Shown one piece after another: positions 1-7,650 of a stretch of DNA of 32,012 nucleotides. The position numbers and the translations under genes were made by a program. Numbering within the stretch: position 1 is the first letter of the stretch; every line of letters begins with the position of its first letter. The notes under the pieces are model-generated. The model saw only the letters and a list, made by a program, of their open reading frames with translations. It made no database searches and was not told the origin of the DNA. The DNA is from Clostridiales bacterium (GTDB taxonomy: Bacteria > Bacillota > Clostridia > Christensenellales > Pumilibacteraceae): NCBI GenBank assembly GCA_003533505.1, contig DQGD01000010.1, positions 2,133 to 34,144 of the forward strand. Direction: 5' to 3'.

Positions 1-77
1 GGCTTTCCGCGACCGTAATAATCTCATGCTAAAAAAACGTTTTTGACCTTTTTTATAAAGTTGATTATACGTTCCAT

Positions 78-122
78 GTCGGGGGTCCTCACGCGCGCGG
101 AAAACCGCGTGTTCAGGATGAC
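78..122 (-). repeat. REP-like extragenic element, reverse orientation
   Basis: Read on the - strand this begins GTCATCCTGA, passes through a GC hairpin (CGCGG at 96-100 pairing with CCGCG at 105-109 across an AAAA loop) and ends GAGGACCCC. The head-hairpin-tail plan (GTCAT-C-GA, stem, GGA-CC) matches the elements at 278-314 and 31790-31836. The family assignment is mine by eye; the copies are diverged. Confidence 0.5.
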
Positions 123-199
123 GGCAGAAAGCGGAGAGTGCACGTTATTATTTTAAAACCTAACGAGCAGCCTCCGTTTTTCCTCGTCATTCGGAGGAG

Positions 200-234
200 A
201 AAAAACAGTCCCTTTTATAGAGGACTGTTTTTTT
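200..234. terminator. Strong bidirectional-looking terminator hairpin
   Basis: A perfect 12-bp stem (200-211 with 222-233) has the core ACAGTCC/GGACTGT, a 10-nt loop and a run of seven T on the + strand. The A-run on the left arm gives a matching T-run on the - strand, so it could work in both directions. It probably ends a transcript entering from the left of the window. Confidence 0.8.
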
Positions 235-277
235 GACGCGGAATCCCCGGCATGGAACGAATACTTAGCCATTATGC

Positions 278-314
278 GTCATTCAGGGGCTCAGCCGAGG
301 AATCCGGCGAAGCG
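278..314 (+). repeat. REP-like extragenic element
   Basis: It starts GTCATTCAGGGGCTC and continues to GAGGAATCC, the same plan as the copies at 78-122 (reverse) and 31790-31836. It lies between the terminator at 200-234 and the TetR remnant, outside any gene. Confidence 0.45.
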
Positions 315-350
315 TAAAGAGTATAATAAATACGCCGCGCAACTTGCATA

Positions 351-447
351 GTACTTCGCCGCGTTCGACAAAAAACGACTAAGAAAAATAAAGTACCCGT
401 GAGAAAAGAACACGGGTACTTCGCCGTTTTCGACAAAATTCACGACT
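351..447 (+). repeat. Direct repeat pair flanking a hairpin
   Basis: GTACTTCGCCG followed by TTCGACAAAA and CGACT occurs at 351-380 and again at 416-447 with a few differences and a 2-base insertion. The hairpin at 391-421 lies between the copies and shares its right arm with the second. A local duplication at the 3' end of the TetR gene would explain it. Confidence 0.55.
385..421 (-). terminator. Terminator for the TetR remnant
   Basis: A perfect 11-bp stem pairs AAGTACCCGTG (391-401) with CACGGGTACTT (411-421) across a 9-nt loop. Read on the - strand it lies about 29 bases past the TetR stop codon and is followed by TATTTTTC, a modest U-tract. Confidence 0.7.
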
Positions 448-449
448 TT

Positions 450-915
450 TTACAAATGGTACTCGGTAAATCGGCGGTGCCATTCCTTAGTGTAGGCGTA
501 CATATATTCGGGCGTAATCGAGCTAATTCCGCGGCAGTACTTTATGTACTCGTATATAAGCCCCTCGATAAAGACGTTTATTTCCGTCGCGATAAATTCT
601 CTGTTTTTGAGATTCGGATTTCGGTTGCACAGCTCGAGCAGCTTGTTTTCGGCGAGAATGACGAGCTTGTTGGCGGTGAAAATAAAGTCGTCCGAGCGGC
701 AAATCATCTTATAATTCTCGTCGTTCTCATTTATGTAGTCGAAGAACGAGTCGAGAAACTGCTCGAAGTTGTCCGAGGCGAGCAGCCGCGCGTTGTCGAA
801 AAACTTTTCGATAAGCTCGTTTTCATAGTCCTCCACAACGCCGTAAATGTCGTCGTAGTGTGAGTAGAAGGTGCCGCGGTTTATGTTCGCGCTCAGCGGA
901 CTAAACTTCCTCACG
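450..915 (-). pseudogene. TetR/AcrR family regulator, 5'-truncated
   Basis: About 150 codons of a TetR-type transcriptional repressor remain. The end of the DNA-binding helix-turn-helix is plain (motif ANINRGTFYSHYDDIY), followed by the helical ligand/dimer region ending EWHRRFTEYHL. In intact TetR proteins about 30 more residues, including the first HTH helices and the start codon, lie before this motif. Here homology ends around VRKF (near 915), and the frame upstream turns into antisense of the permease fragment on the + strand. The open frame runs on to 1154, but that part does not look like a TetR protein. It is probably non-functional for DNA binding. The family call is confident; the breakpoint is good to about 10 bases. 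Confidence 0.72.
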
Positions 916-1209
916 TCGTGCCGGTTCGACCGCAGCAAGCGTTCGATGGCGATAGGCGGCGGACTGTCGATTTTCGCGCTCGTCGCCGCCATGCTCGGAC
1001 TGTTCGGCAGCCCCGTCATTCCGTCGGTCGTGCGCCTCGACGCTCTCAACAGCTTCAACTTCGTCACGATAATCTCGCTGTTCGACGTAGTGTCGATTTT
1101 AGGCGGCACCGTAACCTTTATCAGGAAGCTCGCGATTCTGTTCGCGCTAGGCATGGCAGGCTATATCGTCGGCTCGGCGAAGTTCGTGAAAAAGGACTTG
1201 CCGCTGTAA
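913..1209 (+). pseudogene. ABC-2 type transporter permease, C-terminal fragment
   Basis: The frame from about 913 to the stop at 1209 encodes roughly 98 residues. These include a basic RFDRSKRS segment, two or three hydrophobic helices (AIGGGLSIFALVAAMLGLF; KLAILFALGMAGYIVG) and the ending FVKKDLPL, which is typical of the C-terminus of ABC-2 export permeases in Bacillota. The N-terminal half of the permease, its start codon and its usual ATPase partner are absent. It sits back to back with the truncated TetR gene, the normal layout of a drug/antibiotic exporter and its divergent repressor, but with everything between deleted. The ATG at 871 lies in TetR sequence and is not a genuine start. 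Confidence 0.68.
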
Positions 1210-1235
1210 AAATATCGGAATTTGCCGCGTAATCG

Positions 1236-1264
1236 GTGACAAATCGGAATAATTGATGTATAAT
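1236..1264 (+). promoter_or_regulatory. Sigma-A type promoter for the TerB-like gene
   Basis: GTGACA (1236-1241), a 17-nt spacer and TATAAT (1259-1264) lie 31 bases upstream of the ATG at 1296, with a GGGAGAG ribosome site at 1283-1289. Confidence 0.75.
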
Positions 1265-1295
1265 AAAACAAAGAATAAATACGGGAGAGAAAGCA

Positions 1296-1757
1296 ATGTT
1301 TGATTTTATAAAGCTTTGCAATCGCTTTGAAAAAATGACCGCAATCGAGCGCGCCGCCGTGCTTGCCGACAAGTCGCTGGGCGTAATCGCCGGTCTTAAT
1401 CGGCTCAACCACTCCGATGTCGACATAACCAACACGTTTGCGACCTTTCTGATAGGCGCGGTGGCATGCGACGGCGAAATCAACGAGGTGGAGTACCTTC
1501 TTGTGTACCCGTCGCTCGTGCAGGTGTTCGGCAGCGGCTTCGACTTCGACGCCGTCAAGGCCTGCTTCAAGAAAGGCGAGGGCAAAAAGACGATAAAGGC
1601 TTGCACCGACGAGCTGGTCAGAATCCTCTCCGAGGGCGACGACGAGCTCAAAACCGACGCGGTAACGTTGTGCCTGTGCGCGGTTTCCGTCGACGGTAAA
1701 GTGTCGATGAAAGAACGCGCCTACGTCAAAAAGCTCTTCAAGCGCATCACGGCGTAA
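1296..1757 (+). CDS. TerB-like (tellurite resistance/DjlA-type) small protein
   Basis: The gene encodes 153 aa, all-helical in appearance, with no signal peptide or membrane segment, so it is probably cytoplasmic. Two segments, GAVACDGEINEVEY (about 58-71) and AVSVDGKVSMKERAYVKKLF (about 129-148), have the acidic DGxI/V-x-x-x-E pattern of the TerB/DjlA-N fold, where such residues are thought to bind metal. TerB-like domains occur in tellurite and stress-response proteins and in many proteins of unknown role, so no specific function is claimed. It is a single-gene unit with its own promoter (1236-1264), ribosome site and terminator (1805-1860). It has no visible link to the transporter operon downstream. 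Confidence 0.65.
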   Translation: MFDFIKLCNRFEKMTAIERAAVLADKSLGVIAGLNRLNHSDVDITNTFATFLIGAVACDGEINEVEYLLVYPSLVQVFGSGFDFDAVKACFKKGEGKKTIKACTDELVRILSEGDDELKTDAVTLCLCAVSVDGKVSMKERAYVKKLFKRITA

Positions 1758-1804
1758 GCTTTCGGGCAAAAAGCGCTTTATGCGCGTTATAGGTAATTTT
1801 ATGC

Positions 1805-1860
1805 AACGGCGCATACCGGGAACGACGTATTCCCGATTTGCGCCGTTTTTGCGTTTTTTT
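1805..1860 (+). terminator. Rho-independent terminator after the TerB-like gene
   Basis: AACGGCGCA (1805-1813) pairs with TGCGCCGTT (1839-1847), enclosing a second helix CGGGAA/TTCCCG (1817-1822 with 1830-1835). The stem is followed by TTTTTGCGTTTTTTT. Two further T-runs follow before 1925. Confidence 0.85.
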
Positions 1861-2053
1861 CGCGTTTTTTTGCCAAAAACCCGTTATCAATCAGTGTAAT
1901 AAAGTAAAATCGCGTTTTTTTAGCGAATTTTACGGAACGACGTATTCGATTTATGCACGAGTTTATGCAAAATACTGCATAAAGTCCGCGGCTGTTTTCA
2001 CAAAACTTTCGCATAATAAACTGCGTTTTCGGGGCATTATACGCGAAAATTAT

Positions 2054-2082
2054 TTGACTTGCCACCTGTAAGGTGCTATAAT
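2054..2082 (+). promoter_or_regulatory. Promoter of the lipoprotein-opp operon
   Basis: TTGACT (2054-2059), exactly 17 nt, then TATAAT (2077-2082). Transcription would begin near 2089. The genes that follow are closely spaced on the same strand up to 11760, so this is the likely main promoter of the opp operon. Confidence 0.85.
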
Positions 2083-2186
2083 ACTTTAGTGTATTTTACT
2101 ATGTGGCGGTATACACTCTGTTGAATAATATACAAAATCGCCGATAAAAATACATAACGTAACGTTTAAGGAAAGTGATTCCCAAA

Positions 2187-3431
2187 ATGAAAAAGCTAAA
2201 GCTATTCGGTATAATTACGGTTCTGCTTCTCGCGGCGGCTGTCGTCGCGGGCTGTTCAAACGCCGTTGCCGAATATAAGAATAACCTGAGGGTGGTGTAC
2301 GAGCTCGAGGGCGGCGTTTACGGCAACAGCACGCGCCCCGTCGACTTCTACTATAATTACGCGCGCGGCGGTGAGTACGCAATCGGCGACATCGAAAAAG
2401 TATCCAACAAGAAGGTTACGCGCACCGGCTACTTCATCGAGGGCTGGTACACGCAGAGGACGGAAACCGACGGCGTAGTCACTTACGACGGAAAATGGGA
2501 CTTTGAAAAAGACAAGGTGACTTTTGAAGCCGACGGCAAGGTTTCATATAGCGGCAAGACCGGCGACGAAAACCTTGTCCGCCTGTATGCATGCTGGGCA
2601 ACCAACGTCAGTTACGAGTACAACGTGGGTTACGTCGACGACAACGGCAGTTTCGTCAAGCTCGAGACCGTCGAAACCCTTGTGGATATTCCCTTCGGCG
2701 AAGAGAAGAGCACGATTGAGAAAAAAGAACTCGACAAGCGCGAGGGTTACACCTCTCTCGGCAGATACTACAAGTACGACGCGGCGGCAGAGGGCGGCAA
2801 GGGCGAGGAGCTTACCGACGACTTTGTGCTCGAACAGAGCAAGGAAGACGTTTCGCTCGACATCGTAGCCGACTACATAAAGGGCGATTACAGAGTTGTC
2901 CGCGAAGCAAAGGACATTACTTCCAACGCTAGTGTCGACAAAAAAGCGAACAGAATGCTGTACCTGATGAACGACGTCGATTTTGGCGGCGCGCGCGTCG
3001 ACTTTAAGATTTATAACGGTATAAAGGGCAACGGTCATAAGCTTTCAAACTTCACGATTAGGGTTACCGACAGAAAGACCGAGGGCAACTTCGACGGCTC
3101 GGAGAACTACTTTGTCGAGGTCAGCATGTTCGGCGACATCGACGGCGGCGAGATTACCGACGTTACCGTCGAGAACGTGTCGATAGGTGTAAGAGCGCAG
3201 GGCGACAGCATCAGGCAGGTTTATTTCGCTCCGCTGTGCATGAGAGCGAAAAACGCAAAGCTTGCAAACGTAACCTTTACCGCCACGAAGTTCGTCGTAT
3301 TCTCGGACCACGAGCTTAGCGACGCGGATTACTTCAAGGATTCGGAATTCGTTTATTATACGAAAGACGACGGCACCGTGGTTTCGGGGTGCACGTTCAG
3401 CGTTTGCGAAAAGACCGAGGGTACGGTCTGA
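2187..3431 (+). CDS. Surface lipoprotein with InlB-type repeat and beta-helix-like region
   Basis: I start this 414-aa lipoprotein at ATG 2187 because AAGGAAA (2168-2174) directly abuts the GTG at 2175. Signal peptide: MKKLKLFG, a hydrophobic core, then VVAGC with Cys23 as the lipidated residue. Residues of about 30-140 look like a Listeria-Bacteroides (InlB B, Flg_new) repeat: RVVYELEGGVYG, then RTGYFIEGWYTQ, then a YACW ending. A later part (LMNDVDFGGARVDF, IKGNGHKLSNFTI, MFGDIDGGEITDVTVENVSI) resembles the GLUG/right-handed beta-helix repeats of surface adhesins. It is first in the opp operon, 39 bases before oppA. A role in capturing external protein or carbohydrate is inferred only. Confidence 0.75.
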   Translation: MKKLKLFGIITVLLLAAAVVAGCSNAVAEYKNNLRVVYELEGGVYGNSTRPVDFYYNYARGGEYAIGDIEKVSNKKVTRTGYFIEGWYTQRTETDGVVTYDGKWDFEKDKVTFEADGKVSYSGKTGDENLVRLYACWATNVSYEYNVGYVDDNGSFVKLETVETLVDIPFGEEKSTIEKKELDKREGYTSLGRYYKYDAAAEGGKGEELTDDFVLEQSKEDVSLDIVADYIKGDYRVVREAKDITSNASVDKKANRMLYLMNDVDFGGARVDFKIYNGIKGNGHKLSNFTIRVTDRKTEGNFDGSENYFVEVSMFGDIDGGEITDVTVENVSIGVRAQGDSIRQVYFAPLCMRAKNAKLANVTFTATKFVVFSDHELSDADYFKDSEFVYYTKDDGTVVSGCTFSVCEKTEGTV

Positions 3432-3470
3432 TAAATTAGTTTTCAATTTTCATAAGGAGATATACCAGGT

Positions 3471-6191
3471 ATGAGAATCAAAAAATCAATCGGAAAATAT
3501 GCGATTTCGTTGATACTCGTCATTGTCATGAGCTTGGGCGGCATGCTGCTTGTAGGTTGCTCGGGTAAAAGGAACGACGATAACGGCAACAACGACAATA
3601 AGAAGTACGATAACGAGAACACGCCGCTCGTGTTTTCCTCGCAGGAGGTTGACAAGGTGTTCAGCCCGTTCTTCTCGACTTCGGCTGCCGACGGCAACGT
3701 CATGGGTCTTACCCAGATAGGCATGATTGGCAACGATAAGAACGGCGGTTACACCTACGGTCCCGACGAGGACGTTGTGACCGAAAACCTCGGTATCGTC
3801 CGCGACGACGCTACCGATACCACCACCTATTATTTCGTAATGAAGAATAACGTGCGCTATCCCAACGGCTCCTACGTTACCATCAAGGACGTCCTCTTCA
3901 ACTATTATGTGTATCTCGACCCCGTGTACTCGGGCTCCAGCACCATTTACTCGACCGACATCGTGGGACTTAAAGAGTACCGCACGCAGTCGAACCGCGA
4001 GCAGGAGCAGGATGGGTTTACCGAGCAGTTCAAGACGGCGGCGCAGAACCGTATCAACTCGCTTGTAAAAGCGTACAACGACATCGACCGCGACCTTAAA
4101 AAGAGCGGCGGATCCGTCGGAAACCTCGAAATTGCCGAATTCCGCCAGAAGCTTACCGAATATAAAGCGACCAACACCGACAAGGCTTATGCGAATATCG
4201 ACGCGGACTTTGACAAAGCCGTGGAATTTTTCAACGAGGAACTTGAGTCTGATTGGAACAACTGCGTCGGCACCTACAGCGAGCAGGAGTTTTACTACTA
4301 CACCGACAAAATAAACAAGGTTAAGGCAAAGAGCGACAAGAAACTTAGCTCCGACGTAGAAATGTTCCTCTATACGGAAGGTTTTATCACGTGGAACGCC
4401 GAGGATAACGATTTTGAATGGGCCCTTGGTGAAGAAATTACGAAGAATATGTCGAAAGAAGCCGCAATCAATGCTGTGCGCGAGGCCAATATGCCGGGTA
4501 AGCTCAACGAGGTAGTTTACTATTGGGCTACCACGTCTACTAAGCTCGCCGAGTTCATCGCAAACGACGAAATGGAAAAGTATTTTGCCGGCGAAGGTTC
4601 TTCGCGCGAGTACAAGAGCATTTCCGGTATCAAATTCGCAAATATGGACGCTCCCGTGACCTTCACCGACAAGAGCGGCAAGAGCGTGACCTACGCCGTG
4701 CCGACCTATGCGGACGCGAACAGAAACCAGGTCGTCAGCGGCAACGAGGTGCTTTCCATCACGATTAACGGCGTCGACCCCAAGGCAATCTGGAACTTCT
4801 CGATTACCGTTTCCCCGATGTATTACTACTCCGACGCGGAGCACATCAAGGCTTTCGACTATAAGGAAAACTTCGGCGTCGAGTACGGCTCGCAGACCTT
4901 TATGAACGAAGTCGTAAAGGCGTCGAATAAAATCGGCGTGCCCGTGGGCGCAGGTCCGTATGCTGCCAGCAAGTCGAGCGGCGGCATTGCCGACGGCGAG
5001 AACAACGACGTGCAGCTCGGCGACTTCTACAACAACGGCGTCATCTACTTCGAGCGCAACCCCTATTACAACATGGGAAAGGGCGAGAACGGCGTCGCGA
5101 AAATCAAGAAGGTAAGATACCAGGTAGTTGCGGCGGCTCGTATGCTCGACTCGCTCTATAACAACGAAATCGACTTCGCCGAGCCCAACGCAAAGCCCGA
5201 GACCATTCAAGAGCTCGGAGAAAAGGGCGTGGGTAACAAGACAGTCGAAACCTCCGGCTACGGCTATATCGGCATCAACGCCGGCAAGGTTCCCTCGATT
5301 TACGTCCGTCGCGCGATTATGTATTGCATCGACACCAGACTGTGCATCGAGTACTACAAGACGATGGCTACTCCGATTTACCGCTCGATGAGCAGGGCAA
5401 ATTGGGCATATCCCGAGGATTGCACGCCTTACTATCCCTACATCGGCGGTCCCGTCCCGGCTAACCTCGACGTTGTTGACCCCGACTATAAGACGTTCGT
5501 TCAGGCACACGGACTGAGTGCAGGACAAACGCCTACCGCAAGCCAGCAGGAAGCGTTTATCAAGGAACTCGTTGAGACGGGCGGCTACACGCTCGGCGCG
5601 GACGGCGTTTACCAGAAGTCCGGCAGCGGCAAAGCCGACAAGCTGAAATATACCTTCACGATTGCAGGTGACAGCGACGACCACCCGGCGTTCTCCGCGC
5701 TCAACCAGGCGCGCACTACGCTGAATAAGTACGGCTTCGATATTACGGTTACCAAGGACGCGAACGCGCTCAGCAAGCTTTCCAGCGGCGCGCTCACCGT
5801 GTGGGCGGCAGCCTGGGGCTCGACGATTGACCCCGATATGTACCAGGTCTACCACAAAGATTCCAAGGCGACCTCCGTGCTGAATTGGGGCTACAAGCAG
5901 ATTCTCAACGATACCACCGATAAGTATATGACCGAAAGAGACCTCATCAACGAGCTCAGCGAACTTATCGACAAGGCTCGTAAGACCGAAACGCAGTCCG
6001 TCCGTAAGCGCGACTACAAGGAAGCGCTCGATATTGTTATGGAGCTCGCGGTAGAGCTTCCGACCTATCAGAGAAGCGATTTGTACGCGTACAATCAGAA
6101 CAAGATTGACGCGTCGACGTTCACGCCCGACGGAGAACTTTCTCCGTATAAGGGACTTACCAGCCGCATCGCCGACATTTCCCTGATGTAA
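3471..6191 (+). CDS. oppA: Oligopeptide ABC transporter substrate-binding lipoprotein, enlarged
   Basis: This is a family-5 extracellular solute-binding protein (SBP_bac_5) that delivers peptides to the OppBCDF permease. A signal peptide ends at LLVGC (Cys30), followed by an Asn/Asp-rich linker. Family features include VMKNNVRYPNGSYVTIKDV near 127-145, GAGPYAASK before VIYFERNPYYNMG, and LDSLYNNEIDFAEP, the usual core with its G-PY and R-NP-Y marks. At 906 aa it is much longer than the common 530-600. The extra length is mainly a charged, helical insert from about residue 165 (after IVGLKEYR) to 380 (before SISGIKF). AAGGAG at 3454-3459 supports the start. A hairpin after the stop (6244-6275) may let oppA mRNA accumulate above the permease genes. 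Peptides are the expected ligands, but nickel and other solutes cannot be excluded. Confidence 0.92.
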   Translation: MRIKKSIGKYAISLILVIVMSLGGMLLVGCSGKRNDDNGNNDNKKYDNENTPLVFSSQEVDKVFSPFFSTSAADGNVMGLTQIGMIGNDKNGGYTYGPDEDVVTENLGIVRDDATDTTTYYFVMKNNVRYPNGSYVTIKDVLFNYYVYLDPVYSGSSTIYSTDIVGLKEYRTQSNREQEQDGFTEQFKTAAQNRINSLVKAYNDIDRDLKKSGGSVGNLEIAEFRQKLTEYKATNTDKAYANIDADFDKAVEFFNEELESDWNNCVGTYSEQEFYYYTDKINKVKAKSDKKLSSDVEMFLYTEGFITWNAEDNDFEWALGEEITKNMSKEAAINAVREANMPGKLNEVVYYWATTSTKLAEFIANDEMEKYFAGEGSSREYKSISGIKFANMDAPVTFTDKSGKSVTYAVPTYADANRNQVVSGNEVLSITINGVDPKAIWNFSITVSPMYYYSDAEHIKAFDYKENFGVEYGSQTFMNEVVKASNKIGVPVGAGPYAASKSSGGIADGENNDVQLGDFYNNGVIYFERNPYYNMGKGENGVAKIKKVRYQVVAAARMLDSLYNNEIDFAEPNAKPETIQELGEKGVGNKTVETSGYGYIGINAGKVPSIYVRRAIMYCIDTRLCIEYYKTMATPIYRSMSRANWAYPEDCTPYYPYIGGPVPANLDVVDPDYKTFVQAHGLSAGQTPTASQQEAFIKELVETGGYTLGADGVYQKSGSGKADKLKYTFTIAGDSDDHPAFSALNQARTTLNKYGFDITVTKDANALSKLSSGALTVWAAAWGSTIDPDMYQVYHKDSKATSVLNWGYKQILNDTTDKYMTERDLINELSELIDKARKTETQSVRKRDYKEALDIVMELAVELPTYQRSDLYAYNQNKIDASTFTPDGELSPYKGLTSRIADISLM

Positions 6192-6243
6192 CAGAAGCCG
6201 AAAAGCGACTTTGGCAACAATAAAATAACAATCATTCTCGCGT

Positions 6244-6275
6244 ACGCCCGACGGTATAGGAATATGGTCGGGCGT
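6244..6275 (+). promoter_or_regulatory. Intra-operon hairpin between oppA and oppB
   Basis: ACGCCCGAC (6244-6252) pairs perfectly with GTCGGGCGT (6267-6275) across a 14-nt loop, and no U-tract follows. Such stems after a binding-protein gene are known to stabilise the upstream mRNA (as in malE-malF); that use here is inferred. Confidence 0.6.
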
Positions 6276-6299
6276 CGCGACGCCGTATGAGGGTACTAT

Positions 6300-7646
6300 A
6301 TGCTAAAATACATTCTCAAAAGACTGGGCATTTCCGTCATAATTCTTTTGGGTGTATCGGTTATCATCTATTCGCTGGTGCGTATGATGCCGAACGACTA
6401 CATCGAAATCAAATACGCATCGCAGCTGCAAAGCGGTACGATTACTCAAGACGATATAGACCGCTTCAAGGAGCTGTACGGGCTTGCCATGCCCGAGGCT
6501 TACCTCGACGTCGAGGTCGATACCGGCGCGGACGGAGTAGAGGGTAAGTTTACCAAAAAGGTAAGGATTGATAGCTACGAAACCGCGCTTCTCAACGCCG
6601 AAGCTTTCGACGAGTTTGTCGCAGGCGACTATTCGTATAAGGATTGGACGCTCAGGCTGACAAACGCGGTAAAAAGCGCGCAGATAATTGACAACAACAG
6701 CAAAGAGGTTGTCTTTTCCGGTGCGTATTCTGCCGAAATCAATACCGAAACGGGCGAAATTACCGTTACCGTTACCTCGAGCGGCGTTGCCGTGTCCAAG
6801 GACAGCGGATACAAAGTAGCGAGCGGTTGGCAGAAGTTCGGCGCGATAATGTCAGGTTACTTTACCTGGATCGGCAACCTTTTGCGCGGTAATCTCGGAT
6901 ACTCGTTCAAATACAATCTGCCTGTTGCCGAGGTTATCGGCAAAAACATGTGGATTTCCTTTGCAGTCGCGCTCGTCGCCACCATTCTGCAATTCCTTAT
7001 CGCTATTCCGCTCGGCATTTCCAGCGCTACGCATCAGTATTCCGTGCGCGACTACCTCGTCACGGTGTTCACCATGATTGGCATTTCGCTCCCGACCTAC
7101 TTCTTCGCGGCAATCGCGATTAAGATTTTCTCGGTGGACCTCGGCTTGTTCCCGGCGAACGGCTTGATTTACGCCGGCAAAGACTATCCGGCGACGTTTG
7201 CGGGCTTCTTTGTCAAGTTCGGCGACATACTGCATCACATGTTCCTGCCTATTCTCGTCAACGTCTTGCTGTCAATCGGCGGACTTATGCGTTACACGAG
7301 GACGAACACGCTCGAAGTGCTGTCGTCCGATTACATAAGAACGGCAAGGGCAAAGGGTCTTTCCGAAAAGACCGTCATTTACAAGCACGCGTTCCGCAAC
7401 ACGCTCATTCCGCTCGCAACGCTGCTTGCAGGTATTCTCCCGTCGCTGTTCGGCGGCATGATGATTACCGAGCAGGTGTTCGGCATCGACGGTATCGGCA
7501 GACTTGCGTATCAGGCGCTGAGAGAAGGCGACGTCCCGTTCGTCATGGGCTACAATATGTTTCTGGCGATACTGACCGTCATTGGCACGCTGTTCTCGGA
7601 TATTATGTATTCGATCGTCGACCCCAGAGTCAAGCTTGGAGATTAA
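6300..7646 (+). CDS. oppB: Oligopeptide ABC transporter permease OppB/DppB, with enlarged outer loop
   Basis: This membrane permease subunit pairs with OppC to form the peptide channel. TM1 is LGISVIILLGVSVIIYSLV, followed by RMMPNDYIE, the usual R-x-x-P(G)D region. LLRGNLGYSFKYNLPVAEVI resumes the family pattern near residue 195, and five further helices follow. The EAA coupling loop reads SSDYIRTARAKGLSEKTVIY, and the tail ends SIVDPRVKLGD. Family members are usually about 305-340 aa. Here 448 aa result from about 110 extra residues (roughly 66-178) in the first extracytoplasmic loop, with an Asp/Thr/Val-rich beta-like composition. A GAGGG ribosome site at 6289-6293 supports the start. Confidence 0.93.
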   Translation: MLKYILKRLGISVIILLGVSVIIYSLVRMMPNDYIEIKYASQLQSGTITQDDIDRFKELYGLAMPEAYLDVEVDTGADGVEGKFTKKVRIDSYETALLNAEAFDEFVAGDYSYKDWTLRLTNAVKSAQIIDNNSKEVVFSGAYSAEINTETGEITVTVTSSGVAVSKDSGYKVASGWQKFGAIMSGYFTWIGNLLRGNLGYSFKYNLPVAEVIGKNMWISFAVALVATILQFLIAIPLGISSATHQYSVRDYLVTVFTMIGISLPTYFFAAIAIKIFSVDLGLFPANGLIYAGKDYPATFAGFFVKFGDILHHMFLPILVNVLLSIGGLMRYTRTNTLEVLSSDYIRTARAKGLSEKTVIYKHAFRNTLIPLATLLAGILPSLFGGMMITEQVFGIDGIGRLAYQALREGDVPFVMGYNMFLAILTVIGTLFSDIMYSIVDPRVKLGD

Positions 7647-7650
7647 CGGT

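Larger units (their letters stand above)
1..449. other. Left non-coding flank
   Basis: I can support no gene in this stretch. It holds a reverse-oriented REP-like element (78-122), a strong hairpin with T/A tracts on both sides (200-234), a forward REP-like element (278-314), a 30-bp direct repeat pair (351-380 and 416-447, the second running into the TetR stop region) and a terminator hairpin for the - strand gene (385-421). The first 30 bases could be the tail of an upstream reading frame, but all frames stop within 50 bases, so no partial gene is called. Confidence 0.6.
1758..2186. other. Intergenic region before the opp operon
   Basis: 429 bases with no gene. It holds the terminator at 1805-1860, an AT-rich stretch with T-runs, two copies of GGAACGACGTATTC (1819-1832 and 1934-1947), the opp promoter (2054-2082) and a leader of about 98 nt. 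AATAC (2080-2084) and GTATT (2091-2095) form an inverted repeat over the end of the -10 and the predicted start of transcription, a possible operator. Confidence 0.6.

Noticed and set aside
1..45. Tail of an upstream gene
   Set aside because: All three + frames stop within 50 bases and the few codons give no recognisable protein, so it cannot be supported.
399..863. 154-aa + strand frame over the TetR remnant
   Set aside because: It is the antisense of clear TetR protein sequence and has no domain of its own.
3454..3467. AAGGAGATATACCA, identical to a common expression-vector ribosome site
   Set aside because: It sits naturally between two native genes with no other vector sequence nearby. 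A 14-base match to a strong ribosome site is plausibly chance.
3486..5855. Long antisense reading frame opposite oppA (also 13600-16053 and 24944-26509 on the - strand)
   Set aside because: Each lies wholly under a well-supported + strand gene, and the predicted proteins are Val/Arg/His-rich without any domain. Codon bias of the sense genes leaves the antisense frame open.
7582..7650. TTG 7582 as the oppC start
   Set aside because: It lies 65 bases inside oppB and adds residues unlike OppC, while ATG 7651 has a GGAG ribosome site just upstream.
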